This document shows, one piece after another, positions 38,672-53,600 of a DNA stretch of 64,000 nucleotides (position 1 is the stretch's first letter; every line of letters begins with the position of its first letter). The notes under the pieces are model-generated. The model saw only the letters and a program-made list of their open reading frames with translations. It was not told the DNA's origin and did no database searches. Position numbers and translations under genes: made by a program. The DNA is from Zonotrichia leucophrys gambelii (Eukaryota > Chordata > Aves > Passeriformes > Passerellidae): NCBI RefSeq assembly GCF_028769735.1, contig NC_088171.1:60564216-60628215 (forward strand), written 5' to 3'.

Positions 38672-41600
38672 GTAGGAATACTTCTCCTGTGTTTGAATCA
38701 TCCAGACAGAACAAATGAGTTTAATACTCCTGGAGTGTGTGTACAGCTGTGAAATAAATATGAATAAGGCAAAAGTTGGGAAATCCTGTGATTCCTCAGT
38801 GCAAAAAGCTTTGGTAAGTTACAGCTTCGTAAGTTGCAATGGAGGAGGGCAGCTGTGAGTAGATGTTTGAAGCCAATTTCAGCAGGCTGTTTTGGGGAAG
38901 ATGCATGGGGCAAGAGTAGGTGGTGGGAGAGTTCAAAGAGTTTTCTCACTTTTTCACTTGCAGGAGAGCAATTGAAGAATAATGTGTTGCTTGCATTGTG
39001 AGCTACATTTTTGTTCTGAATTGTCATAAGGTGGTTTATATATGAGTAGCATGAGTGCACTGGTTCACATCTCTCATACTCAACCAGCCAACCTCATCAT
39101 ACTCTCTACAAACATATCTGTCCTTTCAAAAACAGGAAAGTCCTGTACATTTCTGCTTCAGCCACAGGAATAGGTAATTTTTTTCCATAACTAGAAAGAT
39201 GGAGAATGATAGTTGATACTGCTTCTGTCAGAGAGAGACTTAATCTAATGCAGATAGTTTTGATATGGTAACTGAAGAAAAATATAATAAGAAGTGGAGT
39301 TTATTTCCTAATAAAAATATTGTTTGAATTCTGTCTCTGCTGGTACTGGTAGTATCCATATTAGCAGAAATTGAGAAAATAATGCACTGCTGTCTGGCTC
39401 TTACTTCTTGTAGTGTAAACAGAATGAGCTGTTTCATGAGGGAGAGATTTGATTAATTTGCTAAAGCTTAATTTGACTGCTGAATTTGGAAAAGTTGGAC
39501 TAAAGGAGATGGCTATTAGCCTAAGCTGAGGGGGGTAGTCTGAGCTTGTAGGTAGTGTTTGAGGTAATCATCATCACCATGAGGATCTCATAGTGCCAAG
39601 CTTTTTGACGAGAACATGGAGCTGAGTTTTTGGTTGCTGTAATGAAGAAGTGTGCCTTTTGTAAATAGAATCCTCTCCTATGAGATACTGAGTACCTGCT
39701 GTAGGGTCTACACTAGCATCTATAGGAAAAAAAAAACACTGTAGCAACTTCAGCAGAGGACAGTATTGTGCAGTAAATGCTGAAATTTGCCTGTAGAGAA
39801 TGTCACAGTTTCATGCTTGTGATAATACTGTTAATTGTTAGCAGATTAGAACATCTTCCACACACATATAGGAAGTTATCTGTTTTTAATTGCAAATTTG
39901 CTATGCTCTCTTGGCTTATCTGAGAACAAGGCCATTGCTCTCAAAATGCTGGCTGTACTTCAAGCCTCTACCTGTATCTCAACTACCAGTTCACAGTGTT
40001 CAGAGGATAATATAACCTAATAGCTCATATTATTTTAATAAAAATGTTAGTATTTATTTCCATCTCCGTAATTCGCAGTATTTTTAATACAATTAATATT
40101 AATTTAAACTGGGAGGTTCCGTCTAATTTCCAGGATGTGTTTGCTACAATGTATCAGTAAATGCTTACCTCTTCTAAAGTCAAAAGGGCTTCTTTTCAGT
40201 GCCGGCTTTAAGGTGAATTGACTGGCACTCAGGAATTTGCTAGATGTTCATTCTGCAGGATTCTTTTGCCCATGAGCTTGTGCTTTTAAAGGTTACCTTT
40301 TCTTTAAAAAACCTCAGGTTATCTCAACACTTGTTTTAGTTTAAGATAAGGAGAAGACTGACTTAATATAGTAAAGAAAGGCTTGATACTCCATCACTGA
40401 GAAAAGAGAGAAACAGCCTCACTGATGAATAATATTGGAAGAATATTGAAAAATGTGCTCTGGTTCATTAAAAGAAATTGAGGTGGGCTGCTTTGTCCTG
40501 TTTAGGTGATGTTTGTTTAGTTTTATTTCGTGCATGATAGTTTTTGACTAATAGTGTTTTACTGCTTTTAATGAATGTGTGGGTTGACCTTTGCTGGCTT
40601 CCAGGCGCACAGCAAGTCACTCTATCACTTCTCTTTCTCAGCAAGATAGGAGAGAAAAATAAGATTAAAAACTCCATGGACTGAGATTGAGATTGAGATT
40701 GAGACAGATCATGTCTCGTTCATGTACCAGTTACAGTCAAGAGCTGACAAAACTTGACTTAGTGAAATTTTTTTAATTTATTGTCAGTTAAGCAGAGCAG
40801 GATAATGAGAAGAACTACTGTAAAAACACCTTGCCCTCACTTCTCCCGTCTTTCTGTATTCAACTTTACTCCCAATTATTCTTTCTTGAGCCCATGGTTC
40901 TTTCCCACAGGCTCACACTCTTCAAGAACTACACCACCTTTTCACATGAAGGTCCTTCAGGAACAAGCTGTTCCAGTGTGGATCCCCTGTGGGGTCACAG
41001 GTCCTGCTGGAAAATGTGTTTCTGTGTGGATTACTCTTCATGGGCTTGGGGTTCAGGCCAGGAGCCTGCTCAAGCCAGGAGTTTAAGCAAGGGTTCACAA
41101 CTTCCTTCAGGGCTTACCCACCTGGTTCAAGGTGGGGTCCTCCAAGGGCTTTAGGGGTGGATATCTGCTGCAATGTGGATCTCCATGGACTGCAGCAGGA
41201 CAATGAAGCAGTGAATCACCATGGTTTTTACCACAGCTGCAGGGGAATCCCTGCACTGGCACTGAAGCACCTCCTACCCCTTCTTCAGTGACCTTGCTGT
41301 GTACAAGATGGCTTTTCTCACATTTTCTTACTCCTCTCTCCTGCCTGCTGCACTTGTGCCAGACTTTTTGCCTCTTTGTAAAGCTTTATCACAGAGGAGC
41401 TGCCATCAACCATTTGGGCCAGCCTTAGCCAGTTGTGAGTCAGTCTTGTAACAGGTTCTATCCTGACATGGGGCATTTTCTGGTGTCTTCTCACAAAGAC
41501 ATTCTGGCAGTCCATTTTCCCTCACCCTTACTGCCAAGATGTGCCACATAAACCTAGTTGATACAGATATCCATCACTGACTAATGTGCATGCCTTTCAG

Positions 41601-44600
41601 GAGGCTTGAGCTGAGTGTAGCAATGGGTATGAGTGGGTACCATGTCTCTGTCACTCAACATCTCATGCATTTTGGGTGATTGATTTCCAAAATCTCTGGA
41701 TGCAGTTCCTAATTTATCCATATACATATTCCTTAGTGTGCTTATAATCTTGTTTCAGTTTTTTGAATCCATTCATTGATGAAAACAGCATATATTGAAA
41801 TACATTTCAATTCTTCTGGCCATTAACTAATGGTTTTTTGCTAATGTATCAATTTCTTTTTTCTCTATGAGAAAGAGGAGACATTGTTTTCCAGCACAGA
41901 AAAGTGAGTTTACTTTGCAACTGAGAGTCCAGTATCTTGGAAGCAATTAAGTCTAGCTCTCATCTTGAGCAGGCATATTTAATTTGGCATTTGAAGCAGA
42001 CCTTGCAAATAGTGCTGTTAAAATGCATTTCTGCAAATATTATGAATAGCATTCTCACGGCTGACTCTTGGTTTTGTCATATTGTGTGTGTGTTGTGTGC
42101 TTTGTTTTGAGATTAGCCACTCCAACAAAAATATAAACAGCAATTACCAGGTAATTGCAGTCATAGGTCTTGTGTCATCTGGTCTCCTGTTTTCAAATCC
42201 ATGTAGCCCAGATGTAGATTATATGACTGCCCATATTCCTTGATAGCCTTCACCAATGTCCTTTTCTTTACTCTAGCAGAAGGTGTTTCTAAATACATTA
42301 CAAGCCCTCAATTTTCAACACGTTTCAGTACTACTGGTCTTGGACTTTGAAAAATATTAATACCCTTTTCTTCCTACATGTCTAACATGTAAAGCCCAGG
42401 CCAGGAGTGTCAAGGAACAATTTATGATGTGGGTGTGCCTTTGAAATGACAGTGGAACCACTGCCCTGGGGTCGTGGTGCATTCTTTGTTACTTTTACTA
42501 CCATGCCTAGATGTTCTAGTGTCCTGGTTCACACAGGTCTTTCCAGAGATACAGGATGGTGTGGTGCTTGATTATGATCTCTGAGCTCATAGTGAGTTAC
42601 GCCATATGCCAGGTTAGTTCACATTGTCCATGCCTCCATTGGAAGTGGTCTGGTAGTTCCTTGTGGAGGGATGCAGTAGTTGCGGCTGTGCATCTACTCT
42701 TCTTTTTTCTTATTCTCTTTTTTTTTCCTTCTTTTTAAATAGCGCTTAGTTGGTTTATCAGCGACAAACAGGGACAATAACAATTGATGGAATGAAAACA
42801 ATACTTGGAAAGGATGATCAGACCCACTGAACTAATTATGATGCCTTGACAGATTCTGGACAAAAGAAGTATGAAGACTGCCGTAAAGCCTATAAAGGCT
42901 TTGCAGATCATTATTTGCAGATGTTTACTGTTGATAGCCTTTGATATTGCATATGTATTTTTGTTTAAAGACCTGAGAGACAACCTCAGGGCAGCCTGAA
43001 GTAAAAGAATGAAAATGCTTTCATGGTGTGCAGAGATGTTAGTTGCTGCTAGAAGAACCAACGCAGTGACAATTCAGATGTTGAAATGTTCAGATGTCAG
43101 TTCTACTACTAATTTTTTGGTTTCAAGGACAGTACCCTCTGTAGAGCATTACCAAAGCTGATTGAGTATAAGCCTTTTTCATCATTTATGATATGAAGTG
43201 TGCTTTGCAGGGGTTTATAGCTCTGCTGTGGAAATTATCTCTAGCTTGAAAATAGGAATTTTAATTTCTCCTCTTAGATGACTGTAACTAAAATGAAAAA
43301 CTTACTTTAATTTTGCTTCAAGAAACTTATCAAAATTGTTTCAGTGTGTTATAATGCTAGTAGGAAAAAACAAAACTTATTTTTTACTGATGTGGTGTAT
43401 TTCATCTCAAAATTCACCAAGTGAGGTAAAAGTTACTTGAATAGATTTAAAAAAAGATCACTAAGCCTAAAACCAGAATAAAACTAGTTTGCTGCTAAAA
43501 GAGAGTAGACGGAGCATATGCCAAGAAAAAAGGGACAATCCTACTCTTCCTGTAACAAACTGATATAGGATCCTCCATGCTCAGATAGTTGAGAGGCTTT
43601 TAGGCAGTGAGAATAATGTGCTATATGGGCTCTCAATGTTGTGCTGCCAGCAAAAAGGTAATGGGATTCTGGTCAAATGTGACAATTCTTGGTGCAACAT
43701 CTGAATCTGAGCTTTTCTCTATTACTGTACATTTCCTCTTGCCAGTTCCTTCTGCTTCTTCTTGCAGTGTTTGCTGCTAGGGAAAGCAAACAGAGTGGAT
43801 AGTTCTGCTGGGGTGATGAGCTGTGATGACATAAGTGTTAGTACACGGTCAATTTTCTACTGACCGACTAAAGAAAAGAATACTTGCTGGCAAATCTTTC
43901 AAGTGCTCATGGCTGTGTGAGCACGGGGGAGAGAGACTCTTAGGTTTCCATGTCCACTTGAGGAATGGTCTCCAGCCAACTGCAGCAGGGGGACAATTAT
44001 ATATCAGACACAGAGCTGTGTTCCTGATGGGCTCCTGACATCAATGGACTCATGCTCCAAGACGTGAAGGAGCAGAAGTGTGAAGCTCAAAGAAAGGTGT
44101 GGATGTTCCCTCATTAAAGGAGTGAATCTCTTTAAAATGAAACTGTATTCCACACTGTGAGTCTGTTAGGATTTTGGTAAGGGATACAGGTTGGGTTTTT
44201 TTTAATGGTAACCATCTTGCCTGACTAGGTCTCTGGATATGTCAGTGTTGTCCTGCTGTAGATGTAGCAGATTGCAGCTAAGAGGAAGGGAAACACTTTG
44301 CTTGCAGAAGTTTTATGCTTTTGAGTCATGTTCCAGAGGGTTTTAGGGGGTTTTAATAAAGGGAATCAGTCTTCCTATCAGTAACTTGAATGAGTTCTAC
44401 TGAAACAGAATTGCATGATGCTGGGTTTTGCCATTAGTGGTTGGAGTAGAACAGAGGTTTAATACCTGAGATCAGTTTACTAAAATAAAATAGTTGTGCT
44501 ATGATCTCACACAGTGGGTAGTACTGTGGCAGATACAAATGTTACTAAGTGACCTTTCATATTGCACACCTTCAGTAAATTTTCTGTAAATAAGACACCT

Positions 44601-47600
44601 TGCTATCTCTGAGTCCACTGCAAACTGGAGATGAGATGTAAGAGAATATGAAATTAGAGATCAGATCAAGTTCACTCTAAGTAGATCATACATATTTTTA
44701 ATGTGAAGTAGACACACCCAGTATGAGGCTAAAAGAGCTTGATAAATTAATCCTTTCTTGCACACCTACTGCTACAATTCAACTCAGGTGTAATGCTAGA
44801 TAAAGCAAGATGAAACTTCCATTACTTTGAGATTTTTTTTCTGCTCCTTGTTGGGATGAAACCGTCTCACATTTGCAAAAGCAGGTAGTCAAGTTTTGTG
44901 GCTACGTTGCGTACTTGGGGAGATCTAGGTTCATATATCATCTTAGAAATATGCTGGATAAGTTTCTCTCTGTGGTTGAAAAAGCACCATGACTCTTGAG
45001 GGATGTTGACTCTGCAGTGTGATAACTGATGTGTCAAACTGAAAGTGGTACAGTGAGATTTGAAGTTGATTGAGGACTTGAAGTCTGGCCTCAGGATAGA
45101 GCTGTGGAATGTCCCGGCTGTGTAACCCTGTCTCTTAAGCAAGAACTATTGGTCATTCTGTTCTGAGCAAATAAATAGTGAAACCTTCAGTTTTTTGTTT
45201 GTTTGTTTGTTTTTTTTTTTAACATACTCTTCACGTTCTGTTTCAGGAATAAGTTAAAGGGGGGGGGGTGATGAAAACAGCCATCAAAGGCGGTTTTTGG
45301 CCCACATTAATAGTGCTGTTCCTAAAGTATTCATTATAATGATTTGTTACTGACCTGATACTTCACATTTGCACAGAGTCATGTTTCTGTTTTCCCTTTT
45401 TAAAGGCCTGTTACTCATCTGTCTACTGATTTATGGGATTAACTAAATGCATTTGAGCTGCAAAAAGACAGAATGGTTGAATGGGATGCCTGACTCCTAT
45501 ACTTCATTTTAACCCAGAGTTTTTCTGACTCCCCTGTTCTAAGTTGTGCAGACAATTTAAATGAAAGACTTGTGATGGCAATTCTGAGTCTCTGCCACCG
45601 TCTTATGTTCTTGGAGGTAAAAGGGAATGTAGAGAAAATGTTTATATGCAGTGTAACAGAAAAAAAATGCAGAAATCTTGACCGTCTTCTGGGTACAGAT
45701 AAGGATACTTCATGTTTGGGCTATATAAGAACAGGATAGGTTGTTTTAAGAGCATGTTTCCCTGGGCAGATTTTTTTCACTGAAAGTGTAAAGTGGAACA
45801 GTTGACAGCATCCTAGTTCTGTGTGAAGGAGCAGCTGCAGTCAGAAAAATGGTTCTTGAAGTTCTTATCCTTTTTGTCAGCTTCCTATTCAGCTATATTT
45901 TTGCATATCATCAATCTTCTTTAAAATTTGTTTCATTTCATGTTCTTCCTTACCCCACACAGCCAGCTCTGCAAAACCATCATACTATCTTGCCCTCTCT
46001 GTCCCTCAATATATCATGCAAATTTTTTTGTTTGATTTGGGTTTGTTTGGTTTTTTTGCATTGAACTAACCTACTTTGCAAGCTTTACATTTTTCCCAGG
46101 CAGTTTGACTCTGCACAGATATTTTGATAGCTATATTCAGACCATGTATTGTGAAGGAGTGTGCTGCAGTTCAGCCCAGATGAGGTGGATGGAACTGTAA
46201 TGTGGCGCTGGAGAATCTCTGCATCTCATATTCTGACCTAACCCCTATTGCCAGCCTATTCCTACTCCTTGATTTCATTTTTCCTATTGTGAATAATGAG
46301 GTAGAAAGCAAGCAAAGTCAGCTTTATCTTCCATTCCTGTGTTAGCTCTTCAGTGAAGGCATGTTTGTTTTCATTCACTGAGGTAGCAATTCCAGTTGAA
46401 AACCAAAGAGAATAATTTTCTGGCTTTAATCAACTTTCTTGAAACTTAATCAGATTTTAGGGAGAAGAATTATGAAGAGCAGTTATAAGCAGGGGAAAAA
46501 ACACCTAGAAAAGATGTTAAAAATTGACTGGAATATGTAATATGTTGATTCATGCTTTTTTTGACCATTTCACTCTCAGTCTGTAATGTGCTATGAAAAT
46601 AATTCCGATGTCATGTTAAAAAATTTCAGTGTTACTGGAAATGAAGGAAAGAGCTCCATACTGGAGCAAGCTCTTGGGTTTTCACATGAACTTGTGGGTA
46701 AAGCAGCAGAAGTTTGAGAAATTGATCCAGGTTTTATATTAAGATCAGTGATTACGTTGGGGTGAGGAACTCTTCCTGACATTCAGATGAGATGGCAAAT
46801 CTTTCTCCTATTTAGAGTTTTGCTCCCTTCTCTCTTAAGTGAAAAAATGACGTTACAGCATCTTATTTGAGCTTTGTTTCTAAACATGTGTCTGAAGATC
46901 CCAGTAGGAACATGCTGCAGAAGTAATGAAGGTACCGCATGGTTTTAGGTTTGTTTTTTTTTTTTTGTTTGGTTTGGTGCTTTTTTTGTTGTATTTTTTT
47001 TTTTTATTCTCTGCTCTTTTCTTGTTTTTAAGTGTTGGCCACCTGCTTTCATCTCTATGTATTTGAATTGTACCACAGGACAATTCAAAATATGTCAAGG
47101 TCCTACACTGGAAAATCATCTGAAGTACAATTTTTACTGCAGAGGGACATGCTTAAAAAGGTAGTGATGATGTTAGTGAAAGGAAATGAGCTCTTTTAAA
47201 AAGGATACCACGTGTCTCTATCTTGAAAGCTATTTACGGTCACAATAAACTCTATTATCACTTGGATGTAGTGCTGTGCCTTATGTTGGTGGTGTTGTTG
47301 CAGGTTCCAGTTGTGAGCAGTGCAGAGAAGGAGCCACATACTCAGGTGCAGTAATATCTCCCAACTTAGAAACCACTAAAATCATGCGAGTTCCTCACGC
47401 TTTGTCCGTGTCCGACTGTATCGCGGCGTGCTGTGACCTCTCCGGTTGTGACTTGTCCTGGATGTTTGAACGGCGCTGTTACATCGTCAACTGCCAACAC
47501 AAGGACAATTGTGAGCCTAAAAAAATTGAAACTGTCAAGTCCTACCTTACCTTTGTGCTGAGGCCTTCTCAGAGGCCAGCCTCACTGCTAGGGCTTGGGC

Positions 47601-50600
47601 AAGTGATCCCAAGCATGGTCCACTCTGTGGGACTCCAGAATGAGCCGTCAGAGGAAGTGAGTAGCCTGAAGAAGCTGTCTCTGCTTGGCAAAGATCCCAG
47701 CCTTGAGGAGATACCTGAGTACATTGATGATTATAAAGAGTTGGAGCAGGACCCCTTTCAGGTGGGCATCAAACATGAGCAGAAGGATAATATAGATTAT
47801 GCTGACTGGGCCCTGATAGTGGCAGGTGAAAATGGCTTCAACACTTCCACGGGTGATGATGGAGATAACCAGGAAGATTTTGCTGAAAAGAAAGGGGTGG
47901 CTGGGAAGGTGGAAAGCCTTCTGAATAAAAACAGCTCTGAACTGACTTCCGTCAATGAACACCCCACAGAGAGGTCATCCCCTCCGGAGATTACACCACT
48001 CCCTGGGAAGACATTTGAAAGGGAAGCAGCAGTTCCACTCCTTTCACAACCTGAGGATGCTTTGCAAAAAGAGGTATGTTTGCCCCTAAGGAAGCAGGCT
48101 ATGGTGAGCTACTTGGCAATTATTTTAGTTTTCAAATCTTTTAAAATCTTAGGTTATTGCTTTATAATATTACAACTCTCAAATGACTTACAGTCGTGTT
48201 ACTCTGTAGAAGAGACTGAAGGGAAGAGGATTGTCTTAAGAGACAGATGAATCACTAAAGGATTTTTTTTTTCATCAGATGATAAGGAGTAACGTTCCCT
48301 TTAGGGCACTGTGAGGTTTCCTTGGAAGTGTACAAATTGGTGAACCTGGATCTGGTGTTATAGTGTTACAGTGTTCTTCACTTCTGACCCCGCGTGACTC
48401 ACTGGAAGAAGTTATTAGAGCAGTACCGGTAGACCCTGTGGTATCCAAATGCCAGAATCAGGGAACATAAGCTCCTCCATCAATAAAATTAGGCCTGCTT
48501 CATGGTTTCATGCTACTAATGCACAGTGGTGTTGCAGGTGTAAGTGCTGAGTTAATTTTTATGATGCTTTTAAAACATGAGAGGGGCATGGAACTTAAGG
48601 AGGGATGATAGCAGTTTTGGACCATGATGTGCAGCAGTATAAAGTGGATAAGGTGTTTCTGTTCTCAGAATTCTTGAGTCTGATAATTAGAAAAATAAGT
48701 TAATTACCTAAAATCCAATATGTAAGTCAATACAAGTAAGGTGCACCTGTTCTCTATTTACATAAGGTGCACCTGTTCTCTGTTTATGCCAACTAGTTTG
48801 ATCAGTTGACACTCAAAGGGCCTTGGTTTCTTAATAACAGGGATGGGTTCAGCTGGAAAGTTTAAACCGGCTGTAAATTCAGCATTCCCTGGATTTGACT
48901 CCCCTTGCCAGAGGAAAGAGGAAATTGATCAGTTATAGCTGACTTGCTCTAAATACCACAACATTTTGTAACTAGTGAGTATCTCTTGTTGTAAAAATGG
49001 TAATTTATTATTGTTACTGTAGGGAAGTAAAATGCAAGCAAATAACAAAGTTGCATGAAATCTGTGACAACTGCATTTCTGGGAGGGAATGACTGATGTG
49101 TGGAGAGCAGCAAGTCATAAAAAACAGATAAAGACTTCAGGTAATTGGAAGGAACCTCCTATTAACAGCCCTGGTCCTCTTGGTGGATTTAAGACACCCC
49201 AATATCTACTGGGAGGGCAAGAGAGCGGGGCAAAAGCTGTGCAGAAAGTTTCTGAAGGTTGTTGATAACTTCAAGAAGGTTATTGGTTTGAGTTGCTTCT
49301 GGGAGTTGAGAAGGAGAGACTAAGGACGTCACCCTTGCAGGAAACAAAGGATTGATTAGGGATGCAGGCATGAGGTAGAAGCTTCTAAGAGGGGCAGGAA
49401 TAAGTGAGGAAGCAGGGTCACAACCATGGGCTGCAGTAGAGCAGTCTTTGGTCTGTTGTGGGATCTGTTTGGAAGAATTGCAAGGGAGATGATTGCCCTG
49501 GAGTTAAATGAGGGCCATGAGAGCAGGCTGCTTTTTGAGGACCATCTCCTGTAGAGTCAAGGTAGCCTGTGCCTTTTTATGACTGACTAAGTTGGTCTGG
49601 ACTGTATTGGCACAAGCGAGAAGAGATCAGAACTCATTTTCATGTGTATGGAAGAACACTTGAAAACAGAATGAATGCTGTGGCAAACTGAAAATTAGGT
49701 ACTGCTTCTGTAAGCAGAGTTGATGATAGGAGACTTGTTTTTAAAAGTTCCTTCCATGCACTTCCAAATGAGCATAATTAACATGGGGGTTTAGGTGAGA
49801 AGAGTAGATATTGGTTGTTTTTTTCTTAGTATGCAAAAAATATGTATATATGTACATATGAAGAGTATGAGAACAAAGTAGACTGTCACTGCTAATAAAA
49901 TTTGAAGTGAAATTCTGTCATGCACTAGTGGTGCAGTTAGTCCTAGCACAGGGCAATGGCTGAGCTAAGATAAAGGACATCCAACCACTGCTATACTAAG
50001 CTCATCTCCCATATTTCCTTCCATCTGCAAGGGGAGACTTGCAAGCATCTTTTAGTTGCTGCCTGTGTAGTGTGGTGGAAATCAAGCCACACCAAGAACC
50101 TGCAGTAGCTCTGTGCTCCACTGTATTTGTGCACTTTAGGTATGCAGTAAGACTTGAAACGTGTTTCCATTTGCATTTTGCTGTCTAATGGAAGAGCCAT
50201 TAGCATGATGCTAATCTTTAGCCAATTGTCTGGATCCCTGCTGACTGAACTGCTTATGTCTTATGACTTACAGGAATCATAAAACTTCAAGTTCACCTAA
50301 ACTATGTGTCAGAGCTGAGCAGGTTTGTTCCCTGTCGCTAAGGGATCATGTGAATACTATTTTATGAAAGTTGAGATTTCCCGTCCTGCAGCAGTGATAA
50401 ATATATTTGGCCAAGCCTACTTTGTAGGCTTTGATTTTCCAACCCCAGCCAAAATATAAAGATTTTGCTTTATCTTTTTACACTGACTGTAGATGGGAGT
50501 TTATTGTAATGTGAAATGGAGAGAAACCTACTTCTCACTGGGACACAGTGTTATTTTTGTGTGATCTTTATATTATGCTAACATTATGCTAGCACCGCCA

Positions 50601-53600
50601 CTGAAATTCCAATAAAAAGGCTGAAGAATGAGATGGCTGCTTTCCGTGCAGAAGGGATGAGATGCCAAACCTGGGTCAATCTTTAGCCACAGCTGATAAT
50701 GATGCTGAAGAACTGGTAAGACAAGTGTAGTTAGAAGGTGGCTGGGACATGCTCTGTGAGCAGAGCTGTAGAAAGCATGTTAATGGGATAACATCAAAAG
50801 CTGTTCATGACTTGTATTGAGATACAGCTCTAAAGGCTCTCTATTCATGTAAAGATAGAATCTGGGGAAGCAGAAGGCTTTCAGAAAGTGCCAAAGTCTA
50901 AGTGACCTTTGTTTCCTAGGTGAGAATTCCTTTGAATTTAGACATGTGTGGAGAAATGGAGGTGGTGCGCGGTTTTAGCAAATAGTTTTCCCTTGGATGA
51001 CCTTCCCTAGAATGAGCTTCAGTCCAGACCCATCTCCTGTCCCCTTCCTAGTCTCCACTCCCCTTCCTTTCACTGCAGATTATGCTCAGTTGCTTTGATG
51101 AGGAAACAGGTGACACAGGAGGTTGGAGACAGTGCATGGCAGTCTCCTTTCTGCCACTTGTCATTTCTTTCTCTCTCCTGCTACTGTTCCTTCCTTTTTA
51201 TTTCATCTGCACTGATGTGGCTCCTCTGTGGGCCTCATTTCCTTGAGAGGTGGCATGGAGTGCATGTTTCCATGAGGGTGTGTCCAGCCCTGTGCACAAT
51301 TATGTTTGCTTCCAGATGTTTCCTGTTGTGCGTCCCCCCACATCCTCCTGTGTCCCCTGCCCACAGTGGCCATTGCCCTTGTTTGACTAGGTTTGAAAGG
51401 TTGTGGTGTTGGTGCATGGTGCCATGATTCCATCCACTGCCAAACTGACCGGGACCACCAGAGTGGCCCCTGCAGCCAATCCTCTGCCACCTAAGCCCTG
51501 CCAGGTATGCCCAACACAATTTTTCAGCTTGGCTTCAAGGTTTTCTGGTTTGGGAACTTTACTTGTGACCCTAGAAGCTGCCTGTGGTGTATAGTGGTGA
51601 TAGGATTTCCTTCTTATGTGTCTCTTTCTCCAGCAAGCAGATATTTTCATCAAATCTCATATGGATTGTTTAGCACATATTTGTGTTTTCTTCTGAAAAA
51701 AGGTTGGTTTTTGAAAACCAAATTTTGTTATGAAGGAAATCTTAAATTTTTACCCTGGATTAAAAATGCCGAGAGGTCTCCAGATAGTTTTTTCATTGAT
51801 ATATAATCCAAACAACCTCTCAAACTGTGGTGGTTTTGTATAGGTTATGAAAATATGAAGGTCTTAAAATCATTCTTGCTACTAAGTTTAATGAATTGCC
51901 CTCTTTATTGCACATTATGCAATGTTTTCCTATCATCCTCTCAGTTCTGCCACAGCAGTTCTGTATCTCTGTTCCTGGATCCGTGCTGATGCACTCCCTT
52001 CTGCAGCTTCCAGACAAAGCTGTTTTGACAAGCCAGACAGAGCAAGGTGGCAAAAATGCAATTCCCCAATTTCATCCCTTCACAGTAGTCAGCAGGATGC
52101 AGTGTCAGGTGCTGTGTTCTTTGAGCAAGGACCTGCACAGAGATTTTAAACTGAGAAACCAACCAAACACAGACCTCTGGAGTCTGTGCCCTTGGACCAT
52201 CCTTGTCATAAATGTAGTCAGATGCAGGGAGTTTCTGTATGTGATTTGGAAGAGAGAATATGGGGTTTGTCACTTAACTGAGTCACCTAACTATTGAGTT
52301 TGCATCAGAGTTCAGAGGGATCTTATGGACTGTCAGTCTCTGGCAGCTCCATAACATGAGTATGTTCAGAAACCTGTACAGAGTATGTGCTGTCCACCTG
52401 CCCAGATCAGAAATCTGCAGTGCTGCCCATCCTTGAAGTGATATATCTGCAAAAAAAATTTCTTTTTAAATTTTCTAGTTAAAATTTATTTTTAAAATTT
52501 CCTGATAATTTCCAGGTGATCTGTCAAGTCAAGTAAGGTTTTTAAGGTCTTAGCCAGAGTCTAGCTGCTGCTATGTTGACGCAGCAATGTTCCAAACATT
52601 TACTCAGTAGATAAGGCCTGACTTAATTCTTGTGCTTATTGTATTTGCAGGGATAATGGTGCAGTCAAAATACATAAAGCTCTACCTAAGAAACCTTAAC
52701 ATGGCTGACAGACTCTATGTGATGGTGATCCTTTTAGTGTCTGATTTGCTTGCCTTCAGAATTCATATTTAAGACTTAGAATGCAGTTGAATATCATAGA
52801 TTTTCATCTCTCGTTTTGGCTTTGTTTCAGTTTTTATGCCTGCAGAAGCTGCACAGTTCTGTTTGGTTAAATATACATTGACTTGATCCATAGAGGATGT
52901 ATAAAACCCCTGGAAGATGTTTTGATACTTAGATTTGCCTTTTTTTCTATTTTGAAGTTGGTTCTTCTTGGTATATGGTTGTTCTTATTTTCTGTTGGAA
53001 TTCTCAAGAGGTTTGCACTCAAGTCAACCCCAGGGAACTGGAGGATGTGGGCCCTCACCATTGGTGTGTTTGTATCAAGCAATAGTGGCTGTTAAAAAGG
53101 GTAAAAGCAAACAACCCACAAAGTCCCTACCAGCCGAACTGCCTATCGGACTCACTCCCAGAGAGAATTCTTTTCTTTCCTTTAACTTTCACTTCCCAAG
53201 CTGGAATTGAGGTTAATCTTGCCCTCCACATCTGTTCCAGCAAATCTCTCAGTTACAGTTTCTGTCTGAGAGCTTAATTTCTGATATTGTCCCTGCCCCA
53301 GTTGTCTGCTAACATTTTTAGTTTGTCTTTTTGGCTGTGACACCGCTTCAGACGTGACAGTGCCACAGGGCACCTTTTTTGACTGCAGTGCCTTGCCTAG
53401 GCTTGCTGACTGAAGTGATGTTTGGTGCCACTGCAGAAGAGGCACCCTGGAAAGGTACGTTTGAGGTGACTTTGTCTCCATCTGTCCTAAAAAGCCATGA
53501 TGGCTGCTTTTCAGCTGCTAGATTGGCAAAGAATTAGGAGAGGAGAGGAGAGGAGAGGAGAGGAGAGGAGAGGAGGAGAGGAGAGGAGAGGAGAGGAGAG

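Larger units (their letters stand above)
38672..47303 (+). other. KIAA0319: Intron 2 of KIAA0319
   Basis: About 8.6 kb, donor gtagga and acceptor ttgttgcag. It contains an avian interspersed repeat (about 40880-41560), a short GAGATT run (40682-40704), a 10-base G run (45259-45268), and T-rich blocks at 45205-45222 and 46950-47005. No further exon is recognised. Confidence 0.85.

Noticed and set aside
40781..41291. Overlapping 100-codon frames near 41 kb
   Set aside because: They lie within the interspersed repeat and show no recognisable protein family.
47276..48250. 324-codon open frame taken as a complete gene starting at 47276
   Set aside because: The ATG at 47276 lies in intron sequence before a good acceptor at 47303. 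The true start is in exon 2 at 38623, and the last 58 codons are intronic read-through.
51896..52297. 133-codon open frame in intron 3
   Set aside because: No domain, signal or composition suggests a real protein, and competing frames are also open. No splice context links it to the gene.
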